From the NCBI RefSeq assembly GCF_000260135.1, contig NZ_JH651384.1:3704693-3768692 (forward strand): a stretch of 64,000 bases of DNA, given 5' to 3'. The notes under the pieces are model-generated. The model had not been told where the DNA came from and searched no databases. It was given only the letters and a program-made list of their open reading frames with translations. The translations under genes and the position numbers were made by a program. Shown here piece by piece: positions 1 to 8,554 of this stretch (positions are counted from its first letter, which is position 1; every line of letters starts with the position of its first letter). The DNA is from Thiothrix nivea DSM 5205. GTDB lineage: Bacteria > Pseudomonadota > Gammaproteobacteria > Thiotrichales > Thiotrichaceae.

Positions 1-909
1 GGCGTTTCGCCGGAACTGGAAAGCCAGGTTAGCACAGTATTCAAGCATGTTGTCGAAGGTGATATGACCAAGTTGACGCCGGGCAGTTTCAACATTGCGG
101 TTGGCGCTACCATGGCGAAGGATCTCAAGGTCAAGGTGGGTGATGCCCTGACCCTGGTCAGCCCTAGTGAAAGTGCGCTGGAGTCTGGTGAATTGCCTGC
201 TTTGCAACGCTTCACCATTGCCGCGATTTTCCGCGTCGACATGCAGCAGTATGACAGCAGTTTTGCCTACATCAACCTGGAAGACGCCGCCAACACCTTC
301 GAGATGGGCAGTAATATCACTGGTTTGCGCCTGATGCTGGATGATTTGTATCTGGCTCCCAAGGTGGGTCAGGAAATCCTGGGGCGGATGGGGCAATACT
401 GGCCGGATATGTGGGTCAATGACTGGACTAACTTGAACAAAAACCAGTTCAAGGCAATCCAGGCGCAGAAATCCGTCATGTTTATCATCCTGCTGCTGAT
501 CGTGGCGGTGGCGGCCTTCAACCTGGTGTCTACGCTGGTAATGGTGGTGACGGACAAGGAGGGCGACATTGCCATTCTGCGTACCCTGGGGCTGTCATCC
601 GGGCGGGTGATGAAGATTTTCATGGTGCAGGGAACCCTGATCGGGGTATTTGGCACCATCATCGGGGTGGTGCTGGGCGTGCTGCTGGCGTCCAATCTGG
701 ATGTGATCGTGCCAGTGCTGGAACGCCTGTTCGACACCCATTTTATCAATTCCGACGTTTATTTCATTAGTGAGCTGGAATCAGAAGTTAATCCGGGTGA
801 TGTGCTCGTGATTGTGTTCAGTTCACTGCTGATGTCGATACTGGCGACGCTTTACCCTGCCTGGCGCGCGTCCAAAGTCCAGCCTGCGGAGGCGCTGCGT
901 TATGAGTAA
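1..909 (+). CDS. lolC: Lipoprotein-releasing ABC transporter permease, LolC/LolE family (5' end outside window)
   Basis: This is the C-terminal part of a LolC/LolE-type inner-membrane permease, which extracts mature lipoproteins from the inner membrane and passes them to LolA. The frame is open from base 1, so the start lies upstream of the window. The visible protein has the MacB-like periplasmic domain, then three hydrophobic segments typical of the FtsX-like permease core: around residues [27 protein letters not shown] and [13 protein letters not shown]. It ends in [18 protein letters not shown], the family's usual C-terminus. The stop codon overlaps the start of the following LolD gene by 8 bases, so the two are translationally coupled. 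LolC, LolE or a fused LolF-type protein cannot be separated from this fragment. Confidence 0.9.
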   Translation, partial: GVSPELESQVSTVFKHVVEGDMTKLTPGSFNIAVGATMAKDLKVKVGDALTLVSPSESALESGELPALQRFTIAAIFRVDMQQYDSSFAYINLEDAANTFEMGSNITGLRLMLDDLYLAPKVGQEILGRMGQYWPDMWVNDWTNLNKNQFKAIQAQKSVMFIILLLIVAVAAFNLVSTLVMVVTDKEGDIAILRTLGLSSGRVMKIFMVQGTLIGVFGTIIGVVLGVLLASNLDVIVPVLERLFDTHFINSDVYFISELESEVNPGDVLVIVFSSLLMSILATLYPAWRASKVQPAEALRYE

Positions 910-1597
910 TCCCCAGAACAACAATGTGATCATTGCCTGCCAGCAACTGGGCAAGCGTTTCAAGGAAGGGCGGCTGGATGTAGAGGTGCTGCGCGGCGTT
1001 GACCTACAGGTACATGCAGGCGAAAAGGTCGCCATCCTCGGTAGTTCCGGCAGTGGTAAGAGTACCTTGCTGCACCTGATGGGGGGGCTGGATTTGCCCT
1101 CCACGGGGCATGTGGAGGTGCTGGGCAAGCGCATGGATCAGTTGTCGGATACCGCACGCGGCGTGCTGCGCAATGAATCCATGGGTTTCGTGTACCAGTT
1201 CCATCACCTGCTGCCGGAATTCAGTGCGCTGGAAAATGTCGCAATGCCCTTGCTGATCCGGGGCATGAAAGTGGCCGAAGCCAGCGCCCAGGCCGCCGAC
1301 ATGCTGGAAAAGGTAGGGCTGAAGGAACGTCTTGACCACAAGCCTGCGCAATTGTCCGGTGGTGAACGCCAGCGTGCCGCCATTGCCCGCGCGCTGGTCA
1401 CGCGCCCCAAAGCCGTGCTGGCGGATGAGCCAACCGGCAATCTGGACCAGGGCACCGCCGAGCACGTCTTCAACCTGATGCAGGGGTTGAATGAATCCTT
1501 GCAGACCGCTTTCGTGGTCGTGACCCACGACCTGCAACTGGCAGCGAAAATGGATACAGTTTACCGGTTGGCGGATGGTGTGCTGGGACTTGCCTAA
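902..1597 (+). CDS. lolD: Lipoprotein-releasing system ATP-binding protein LolD
   Basis: ABC ATPase that powers lipoprotein release from the inner membrane together with LolC/E. At 231 aa it has the normal family length. Walker [10 protein letters not shown] is at residues 47-55, the signature LSGGER at 151-156, Walker B AVLADEP at 171-177 and the switch histidine in VVTHDL at 209. The segment [19 protein letters not shown], between Walker A and the signature, is characteristic of LolD rather than other MacB-type ATPases. The ATG lies inside the last codons of the permease gene (8-base overlap). The gene ends 4 bases before the convergent DUF2062 gene. Confidence 0.95.
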   Translation: MSNPQNNNVIIACQQLGKRFKEGRLDVEVLRGVDLQVHAGEKVAILGSSGSGKSTLLHLMGGLDLPSTGHVEVLGKRMDQLSDTARGVLRNESMGFVYQFHHLLPEFSALENVAMPLLIRGMKVAEASAQAADMLEKVGLKERLDHKPAQLSGGERQRAAIARALVTRPKAVLADEPTGNLDQGTAEHVFNLMQGLNESLQTAFVVVTHDLQLAAKMDTVYRLADGVLGLA

Positions 1598-1601
1598 AGG
1601 T

Positions 1602-2192
1602 TTATTCTTCAGGTTGGTCAGGGTCGTAGGGGGCTTTGGTCTGTTGCTTTGGCTGCGTTGTTTTGTGCTGGCGTGCTTGCAAACGGCGTTCGCGGCGGTT
1701 TTTCCAGTGTTGCAACACATGCATTCGCCACAGCAGGTGGATGCCATAGTAGCCTGCAATCGAGGAAATGATTGCCATCAGGAAAATGCCCAGCAGAAAG
1801 GGCTTCCAGATCAATACCAGGCCATTCATTAGCCAGTCCAGGCTGGCGTGGAAATTGAAATCGTTGGGTGGTTTTCCAACAATGGCTGCCCCCAACTCAT
1901 AGGCAAAATAAAGCATGGGCGGCATGGTGATCGGGTTGGTGATGAACACGAGCACCACTGACAAGGGCAGGTTCGCCCGGAACACAACCGCCAGCAAAGC
2001 AGCCAGCAACGACTGGAACGGGATCGGCAACCACATGCAAAACAGGCCAATCGCAAATGCCGCCGACACGCTACGTCGGTTCAGATGCCACAAACAGGGC
2101 ATGTCCAACGTATCCCCAAGGAATTGAAGATGCTTATGCTGCTTGAGTTTGCCGGGATCTGGAGCCCATTTGCGGAAAAATTTCCTTGGCAT
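1602..2192 (-). CDS. DUF2062 domain membrane protein
   Basis: A 196-aa protein of the DUF2062 family, whose biochemical role is unknown. It opens with a basic segment (MPRKFFRKWAPDP). The family-typical region RRSVSAAFAIGLFCMWLPIPFQ follows, then two or three hydrophobic helices (LLAALLAVVF, LSVVLVFITNPITMPP and LIWKPFLLGIFLMAIISSIAG). The C-terminus is a basic, glutamine-rich cytoplasmic tail. It is convergent with lolD with only 4 bases between the stop codons. The NPITMPPMLYFAYELG motif supports the family call. No function is inferred. Confidence 0.85.
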   Translation of the reverse strand: MPRKFFRKWAPDPGKLKQHKHLQFLGDTLDMPCLWHLNRRSVSAAFAIGLFCMWLPIPFQSLLAALLAVVFRANLPLSVVLVFITNPITMPPMLYFAYELGAAIVGKPPNDFNFHASLDWLMNGLVLIWKPFLLGIFLMAIISSIAGYYGIHLLWRMHVLQHWKNRRERRLQARQHKTTQPKQQTKAPYDPDQPEE

Positions 2193-2392
2193 GAATGCGG
2201 GTCAGTAATGCTCGAAAACGTTGCATTATCCACGGTTTTTGTGAAATGCGCATCTTTTCAGTGAGTGTTTTTTGCCGTTGGAGGGAATCATAAAATTTGA
2301 TGGATAGCGGCTACACCTATTCACATTCATCATTAACCCTGCTTTAATAAGATAAATCTATTTCAAATATAAACGGGCAGGGAACTCAAGCC

Positions 2393-2797
2393 ATGACGGC
2401 TAACAAACGCCATCCATTATTGCCACTACTGTCGGTGGTATCCGTTAGCCTTGGGTTGCTGTTGGCCAGTTGCAATTCCGGCACAGTGGAGTGCCCACAG
2501 GTTCCTGAAATGGTGCAAACGGATGAGGCCACCAGCCGTCTTCAGCAGCAATTGCAACAGCAGCAGCTTGAACTGGACAAGTTGCAGGCTGCACTCAATG
2601 TCTCCGCCCAGCAATTGCAGCAAGCCCAGCAACAGTTGGCTGAAAAAAGCCAGCAAGTCGATGCGCTGACACAGGATAAACAAGCCGGGCAGGTTGCCGC
2701 CCAAAACACGGCCATTACCTCGCTGGAACAGCAACTGGCGCAACAGCAGCAGGAAATCGAACGTTTGCAGGCGGAATTAGACAACAAACCCCAATAA
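2393..2797 (+). CDS. Small coiled-coil lipoprotein
   Basis: A 134-aa predicted lipoprotein. The N-terminus has basic residues, a hydrophobic stretch and a lipobox LASC with the acylated cysteine at residue 27. The mature part (about residues 43-132) is a glutamine-rich heptad region (QLQQQQLELDKLQAAL and similar) predicted to be a coiled coil. The gene ends 30 bases before the DUF1800 gene on the same strand, so the two are probably co-transcribed. A role in anchoring or assembling that secreted protein is inference from position only. I do not recognise a named family. Confidence 0.7.
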   Translation: MTANKRHPLLPLLSVVSVSLGLLLASCNSGTVECPQVPEMVQTDEATSRLQQQLQQQQLELDKLQAALNVSAQQLQQAQQQLAEKSQQVDALTQDKQAGQVAAQNTAITSLEQQLAQQQQEIERLQAELDNKPQ

Positions 2798-2827
2798 AAA
2801 CCCCATAACAAACACGAGGGCATCCTT

Positions 2828-5800
2828 ATGCCAAGATTGCCGCAACTCCCCATCCATAAAGTGCTGACGCGCTTCCTGTTGCTGCTAGTGTGCCTGTTAC
2901 CGCTGCTGGTGCAAGCTGCCGTAACGCCAGCCCCACCCAACCTGATGGTGTTGGCGGTGGATGGGACAAAGGCGGATACGCCACTTGCCAGCTACGACGT
3001 GCATGTGCGCGAAGTCATGGCCGATGGTAGCACCGTCTGGCGTACCAAAGCCAAAACGGATGCCGATGGTCAGGTAAGTTTCGCCCTGGATGGCCTGGGG
3101 GCTGGTAAACGTTATGTACTGAATGCCAAAAGCACCCGTACCGCCCAAACCAAACAAAGCGCAATTATTGAACAAACGGGTGAGTTTACCTTCCGGGTCG
3201 GCAGCCCATTGTTAAATGCCTCGCTGGTGGATGCCGTGAGTGGTGAGCCGTTGGCGGGGGTTAGCGTGACAGCCTACCGCCAAGAGGCAGACAAATCTGT
3301 CTGGTCAGGCCAGACCACTACCGATACTGCCGGGTTGGCCGTATTTGAGATCGAAGCCTTGAGCCAGGGCGTGCCAGTCAGTTTGAAAGCCAAGGTTTTC
3401 AATGGCTTTACCGCCACCCAGACTTATGCCAAACCGGGGGATGTAATCTTTGCCCTTGGTGATACGGTTGTCACTGTGCTGGATGGTGTCAAGGCAGAAC
3501 GTCCACCATTGGCCCATTATCCGCTGCAAGTGCGCGAACTGCGGGTGGATGGCAAAACCAACTGGTTTGCTGGCGTCACTACCGATGCTGTTGGGCAATT
3601 GCGCCTGAATCTGCCCGCTGACCGGCAGTTTCGCCTGGAAGGCAAAAGTACTTTCAACAACAGTAACAAAGTCAGCCAGCCCTTGCAGGCAGGGGCGCAA
3701 AATACCTTCCAGCTGGGCACGCCGTTGTTGCAGGTCAGCCTGAAAGATGCCGTATCGGGTATGTTACTCCCCAATACCATGGTCACGGCTTACCGCATCA
3801 AGGCAGATGGCACATCGGCATGGCGCACGCAAACCAGCACCGATGCGTCGGGGGTAGCCCGTTTTGATTTGCCGGAGTTGCTGGAAGGCGAACAGGCGCA
3901 ATTGTTTGCCTCGCCCTATAACGTCTACCGTGCCGCCAGCCCGGTCTTCAGCCAGCCGGGCAATGTTGATTTCCCGGTGGGGGATGTGCGGGTCATGGTG
4001 ATGGACAATACGCAAACACCGGCAGCCCCGCTTGCCAATCAGAGTGTTACCATTGTCGAAAAAATGGCGGATGGCAAGGAAGTATGGCGCAGCGGAACAA
4101 CCACGGATGCAGATGGCCGCTTACGCCTGACCTTGTTTACGCAAGGCGCAGGTCGTGAGTACTTGTTGAAAACCAAAAGCCCGTTCAACCAGGCATGGAA
4201 AACCAGCCAAAGCATCAAGCAGGCTGGTGATTATACGTTTGCCGTTGGCAGCCAGCCGCTACCGGTAACGCTCAAGGATGTCAGCACCGGAAAAGCGTTG
4301 GCAGGCATTCAGGTGACTGCCTATCAGGTACTGGCGGATGGCAAGCTGCAATGGAAAACCCGTCAAACGACGGATGCCAACGGCAAAACCAGCTTCGACC
4401 TGCCGGAACTATCCAATGGTGGGGTCATCCGTTTGCAAGCGACTGTCTTCAACAATTTTGGCGCATGGAGCCAGGACATCACTTCGCCCGCTGCGTTTGA
4501 ATTTGGCATTGGCAGCCTTCAGGTGACCGTGCGTGATGGCACGCAGGCGGAAGGGGCATTGCTGCCTAATCTGGACGTGCATATCCGTGAGAATCTGGCC
4601 GATGGCACAACCGTCTGGTTCAACAAGGCCGTCACCGATACCGATGGTAAGCTCAAGATCGACTTGCCGGGGCTGGACAGCGGGCGCACTTTCTTCCTGC
4701 AAGCCATGCACCCGGTCACCAAGCGCTACAAGAGCAGCCAGACCATCAGCACGGTTGGGGAACACACCTTCATGGTTGGCACGCGCCTGCTGACGGTCAA
4801 TTTGCGCAATGCCGTCAGCCAGACGCCGCTGGCGGACAAGGATGTGACCCTGCACGAAGTGAAAGTGGTGGAAGGCAGCAGCTGGCCGTATGTCTGGACA
4901 ACCTCCGCCAAAACGGATGCCAACGGGGTGGCGATACTTGACAGCGACAAGCTTTCCCAGCCCGGCTTGAGCTTCGCGGTGAGTGTGACCCCGTATAATG
5001 CCGGGCGGGTGATCAGCGCACATTTTCTTGCGCAAACTTATAGCTTGGATTTCCCGGTCGGGGCTATCCCCGTTACCTTGCTCGACAAGGATAACGGCAA
5101 CGCAGTGATGCCGGACAAGCGCATTGATGCCTATGAAATCATGGCCGACGGCAAGCTGCAATGGCGCAAGAATGGCGTCACGGATGCCGCAGGGCAGGTC
5201 ATTTTCGACCTTGAAACCCTGCGTAATGGCACACGCCACGTGTTCAAGGCCAGCAACCCGTTCGCCAACAACAAATACCCTTACAGCCAGATCATCACCG
5301 CAGAAGGCGCACTGGCTTTTGCCATCAGCCGCAGCGATGATGGTAAGCTCGATCTGAAACCACCGCTGGTTGAAATCCTCGCCCCCAGCAAAAACCATGT
5401 GGGCGATTTCGGCTTCGAACTCAGTGGCAAGGCCAGTGACGACAAGGCGCTGGAACGGGTTGAGGTCAAACTGGTGAGCGGCTCCCTGAGCAATACCCGC
5501 GCTGCCACACTGGACAAAACCACCGGCAACTGGAAACTGGCCGTGGGGGCAGCCGACCTGCAATCCGGGCAAGCGCTGGCCGTTACTGCCACGGCGCTGG
5601 ACACCACCGGCAACGCCAGCAGTACGACCCGTCACTATCAGGTACTGGCCGACAGTGTTGCACCCAGCATCACTGTCACTTCCCACACTGACAATGAAAG
5701 CGTGCTGAAAACCGGTTTCCTGTTGCAAGGCACGGTCACGGACGACACCAGTGTCAGTAGCTTGCAAGTGACGGTCACAGATGCTTCCGGCACAGTGCTG

Positions 5801-7279
5801 GTCGCGCCTAAAGCCCTGAATCCGACCCCGGCAGGCGACTGGGCGTATGCGCTGGCCAACGGTATCCTCAGTCAGGATAGCCAGATCAGCGTCAGCCTGA
5901 CGGCGACGGATGCTACCGGCAAGCACGGCACTTTCACCTTGGCATTGAATGTGGTGGGTAGCCACGAAGAAAGCCGCCAGTTGCTCAGCCGCACCACGTT
6001 CGGCATTACCGATGCGTTGTTGCAGGAAATCAGCCGCGACGGTGCGGCAACTTTCCTTGAACAGCAGTTGAACCCGGCTGGTATTGACGACAGCTTGTTC
6101 CAGAGCCGTTTGAGCACCACCAACCCGGTGACGCTGGTGGAGTTCCAGAGTTACACCTTGCAGCATATGATTGGCAGCCGTCGCCAATTGCAGGAAGTGA
6201 TGGCCTGGTTCTGGGATAACCATTTCAACACTGATTTCCGCAAGACCGGCAACAAGTTGCTGTATGAGCTGGCGGAAAACGACGCCTTCCGTGCCAATGC
6301 CCTGGGCAATTTCCGTAGCCTGCTGGATGCCAGCGCCAAAAGCCCGGCGATGCTGTATTACCTCGACAGCGTGAAAAACGTGCGCGAGGATTCCAACGAA
6401 AACTACGCCCGCGAGTTGCTGGAGCTGCATACCGTCGGCGTGGATGGCGGTTACACCCAGAAGGAAGTCGAAGTGCTGGCGGAAGTGTTCACCGGCTGGC
6501 AGGTGCAGAATGACCGCTTCTTCTTCAATGCCGCGCAACACAACAGCAGCAACAAGGTGTTCTGGGGCAACAACATCCCGGCTGGTGGGGTGGATGAGGG
6601 CGAACGGGTATTGGACATCTTGGCGCGCCACCCATCCACTGCCCATTACATCTGTTCCAAACTGGTGACGCAGTTTGTCAGCGACCAGCTGGTCAACAGC
6701 CTGCAAGAGCGTTGTACCGAAACCTTCCTGGCGCAGGCCGCCGCCCCTGACCAGATTGCGCAGGTGCTGCGGGTGATCCTGACTTCGCCGGAGTTTTACG
6801 CCACAGCCAATATCAACAGCAAGGTCAAGACCCCGCTGGAATTCGTGGTGGCCAGCGCCCGTGCGGTGGATGCCCAGGGTACGTATGCCGACCTGCCCGC
6901 CGTTCTCAAGCGCATGGGGATGGATTTGTTCCAGTGCCCGGTGCCGACCGGTTACTCCGACACCGGTGATGACTGGGTAAGCCCGGTGGCGTTGCAGGAG
7001 CGGGTGCGCTTCGTCAACCTGCTGGCCAATGCCCGCACTGGTGTAAGCTACGTGGATACCAACCTGTTCAAGGCCAAAGGTTCGGTGACGGCGGAAAGCA
7101 TTGCCAGCGACCTGCTTAACTGGACGATTGGTGGCTACTACGCCGAGCTGGAATGGCAGACCGCGCTGGAGGTGCTGAATGCTGAAGGGTCGTTTGACCC
7201 CAATGCCAGCAATGCCGATGCCCGTATCCGCGAAACCATCGGTACAGTCCTCAGTTACCCGGAATTCAACTACCAATAA
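2828..7279 (+). CDS. Large secreted DUF1800 protein with nine N-terminal repeats
   Basis: A 1483-aa exported protein. A signal peptide (LLLLVCLLPLLVQA) is followed by nine repeats of about 88 residues (roughly 38-835). Each repeat has a motif of the form VxLxDxxxGxPLAxxxVxxxExxxDG, then a W and TxTDxxGxxxFxL, and ends in FxVG; this resembles carboxypeptidase-regulatory or Cna-B-like beta sandwiches. Two further Ig-like domains lie at about 850-1040. The C-terminal 440 residues are a DUF1800 domain (ESRQLLSRTTFGIT; NENYARELLELHTVG). The family's activity is not established. The DUF1501 gene follows 14 bases downstream, the usual pairing for this family. A GAGGG ribosome-binding site precedes the ATG. 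Most DUF1800 proteins are much shorter, so the repeat region is unusual. Confidence 0.88.
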   Translation: MPRLPQLPIHKVLTRFLLLLVCLLPLLVQAAVTPAPPNLMVLAVDGTKADTPLASYDVHVREVMADGSTVWRTKAKTDADGQVSFALDGLGAGKRYVLNAKSTRTAQTKQSAIIEQTGEFTFRVGSPLLNASLVDAVSGEPLAGVSVTAYRQEADKSVWSGQTTTDTAGLAVFEIEALSQGVPVSLKAKVFNGFTATQTYAKPGDVIFALGDTVVTVLDGVKAERPPLAHYPLQVRELRVDGKTNWFAGVTTDAVGQLRLNLPADRQFRLEGKSTFNNSNKVSQPLQAGAQNTFQLGTPLLQVSLKDAVSGMLLPNTMVTAYRIKADGTSAWRTQTSTDASGVARFDLPELLEGEQAQLFASPYNVYRAASPVFSQPGNVDFPVGDVRVMVMDNTQTPAAPLANQSVTIVEKMADGKEVWRSGTTTDADGRLRLTLFTQGAGREYLLKTKSPFNQAWKTSQSIKQAGDYTFAVGSQPLPVTLKDVSTGKALAGIQVTAYQVLADGKLQWKTRQTTDANGKTSFDLPELSNGGVIRLQATVFNNFGAWSQDITSPAAFEFGIGSLQVTVRDGTQAEGALLPNLDVHIRENLADGTTVWFNKAVTDTDGKLKIDLPGLDSGRTFFLQAMHPVTKRYKSSQTISTVGEHTFMVGTRLLTVNLRNAVSQTPLADKDVTLHEVKVVEGSSWPYVWTTSAKTDANGVAILDSDKLSQPGLSFAVSVTPYNAGRVISAHFLAQTYSLDFPVGAIPVTLLDKDNGNAVMPDKRIDAYEIMADGKLQWRKNGVTDAAGQVIFDLETLRNGTRHVFKASNPFANNKYPYSQIITAEGALAFAISRSDDGKLDLKPPLVEILAPSKNHVGDFGFELSGKASDDKALERVEVKLVSGSLSNTRAATLDKTTGNWKLAVGAADLQSGQALAVTATALDTTGNASSTTRHYQVLADSVAPSITVTSHTDNESVLKTGFLLQGTVTDDTSVSSLQVTVTDASGTVLVAPKALNPTPAGDWAYALANGILSQDSQISVSLTATDATGKHGTFTLALNVVGSHEESRQLLSRTTFGITDALLQEISRDGAATFLEQQLNPAGIDDSLFQSRLSTTNPVTLVEFQSYTLQHMIGSRRQLQEVMAWFWDNHFNTDFRKTGNKLLYELAENDAFRANALGNFRSLLDASAKSPAMLYYLDSVKNVREDSNENYARELLELHTVGVDGGYTQKEVEVLAEVFTGWQVQNDRFFFNAAQHNSSNKVFWGNNIPAGGVDEGERVLDILARHPSTAHYICSKLVTQFVSDQLVNSLQERCTETFLAQAAAPDQIAQVLRVILTSPEFYATANINSKVKTPLEFVVASARAVDAQGTYADLPAVLKRMGMDLFQCPVPTGYSDTGDDWVSPVALQERVRFVNLLANARTGVSYVDTNLFKAKGSVTAESIASDLLNWTIGGYYAELEWQTALEVLNAEGSFDPNASNADARIRETIGTVLSYPEFNYQ

Positions 7280-7293
7280 GGCGGGGGAACGCT

Positions 7294-8526
7294 ATGCAAC
7301 GTCGTGATTTTCTCAAATACATGCTGGCTTCCAGTATGGGTGGGGCGTGGTTAGCCAACGGGCTGCCCGGTATCCGGGAAGCACAGGCAGCGGCTGCCCC
7401 CAAGAGCCTGATTGTGATTTTCCAGCGCGGTGGCTGTGACGGGCTGAATGTGGTCGTGCCGTATGGCGAGGATGCCTATTACCGCCTACGCCCGACCATC
7501 GCCATTGCCAAGGCGGGGCAAGCCAACGGTGCGCTGGATTTGAACGGCTTTTTTGGTTTGCATCCGGCGATGGCGGCACTGCACAAGCTTTACCAGCAGG
7601 GGGCGGTGGCGGTGTTCCCGGCAGTGCATTACCCCAATGCCAGCATGTCGCATTTCGACAGCGAGCTGTACATTGAAAGTGGCGTAGTCAACAAGAACAG
7701 CAACGGCTGGCTGAACCGCCATCTGGAGACTTCCAGCCATAGCAGCGGGATGCGCGGGGTCAGCTTCGGCACGGACATCGCCTATGCGCTGCGTGGCAAT
7801 GTGCCGGTGTCAGCGTTCAGCGATCTGGCGGCCTTTGACCTGGATATGGAAACCCTTGCCGAGCGGCGCATGACCGACCGCTTGCAGACGATTTATGCCG
7901 CAAACCCACATTTGGGCGGCAGCAACGGCGTGCGTATCCAGAATGCAGGGCGTACCCTGTTTGCCGATCTGGGGTTGGTGCAGCAACTGGATGTGAAAGG
8001 CTATCAGCCTGCCAATGGCGCGGTTTACCCGGCCAATAACTTTGGCAAGCAACTACAGCAGGCGGCGCAACTGATCAAGTCCGGGGTGGGGCTGGAAGTT
8101 GCCAACATCAACCTGGGCGGTTGGGATACGCATGGTGACCAGGGCAATCATGTCGGCTATCAGGCGAATATGCTGAAAACCTTTGCTGACGGCATTGCTG
8201 CCCTGTATGCCGACTTGGGTAGCCAGATGCAGGATGTGATGATCCTGACCATGACCGAATTCGGGCGCACGGTGGACGAAAACGGCAGCAAAGGCACTGA
8301 CCACGGTAATGCCTCCAGCTGGTTTGCGTTGGGCGGTGGGGTCAAGGGCGGCATTTATGGGCAATGGCCGGGGCTGGAAACGGCACAGTTGTACAAGGGG
8401 CGCTATCTGGCGCATTCGGTCGATTTCCGCGACATTTTCGGCGACATTGCCAGCAAGCACCTGCACAGCAGCAGTCTGGCCAGTTTGTTGCCGGGGTATA
8501 GCCCGGTTGCGCAAGGTTTCCTTTGA
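7294..8526 (+). CDS. DUF1501 family protein with twin-arginine-type signal
   Basis: A 410-aa DUF1501 protein, related in fold to the alkaline phosphatase/sulfatase group but of unproven activity. The N-terminus MQRRDFLKYMLASS matches a Tat signal (RRDFLK), followed by a hydrophobic region and AQA-A cleavage. Family motifs are visible: VIFQRGGCDGLNVVVPYG, the LGGWDTHGDQG metal-ligand-like region, MTEFGRTVDENG and GTDHGNASSWFALGGG. It is the expected partner of the preceding DUF1800 gene (14-base gap, preceded by GGGGGAACG). The DUF1800/DUF1501 couple is probably exported together by different routes (Sec and Tat); this is inference from the signal sequences. Confidence 0.9.
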   Translation: MQRRDFLKYMLASSMGGAWLANGLPGIREAQAAAAPKSLIVIFQRGGCDGLNVVVPYGEDAYYRLRPTIAIAKAGQANGALDLNGFFGLHPAMAALHKLYQQGAVAVFPAVHYPNASMSHFDSELYIESGVVNKNSNGWLNRHLETSSHSSGMRGVSFGTDIAYALRGNVPVSAFSDLAAFDLDMETLAERRMTDRLQTIYAANPHLGGSNGVRIQNAGRTLFADLGLVQQLDVKGYQPANGAVYPANNFGKQLQQAAQLIKSGVGLEVANINLGGWDTHGDQGNHVGYQANMLKTFADGIAALYADLGSQMQDVMILTMTEFGRTVDENGSKGTDHGNASSWFALGGGVKGGIYGQWPGLETAQLYKGRYLAHSVDFRDIFGDIASKHLHSSSLASLLPGYSPVAQGFL

Positions 8527-8554
8527 GCCTGCCCGGGTTGTTTGTTGACAGGCG

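Noticed and set aside
4409-7276. A 955-codon open frame on the minus strand inside the DUF1800 gene
   Set aside because: It mirrors the strongly supported plus-strand gene and has no ribosome-binding site or known domain. Such long antisense frames arise from GC-rich codon bias.
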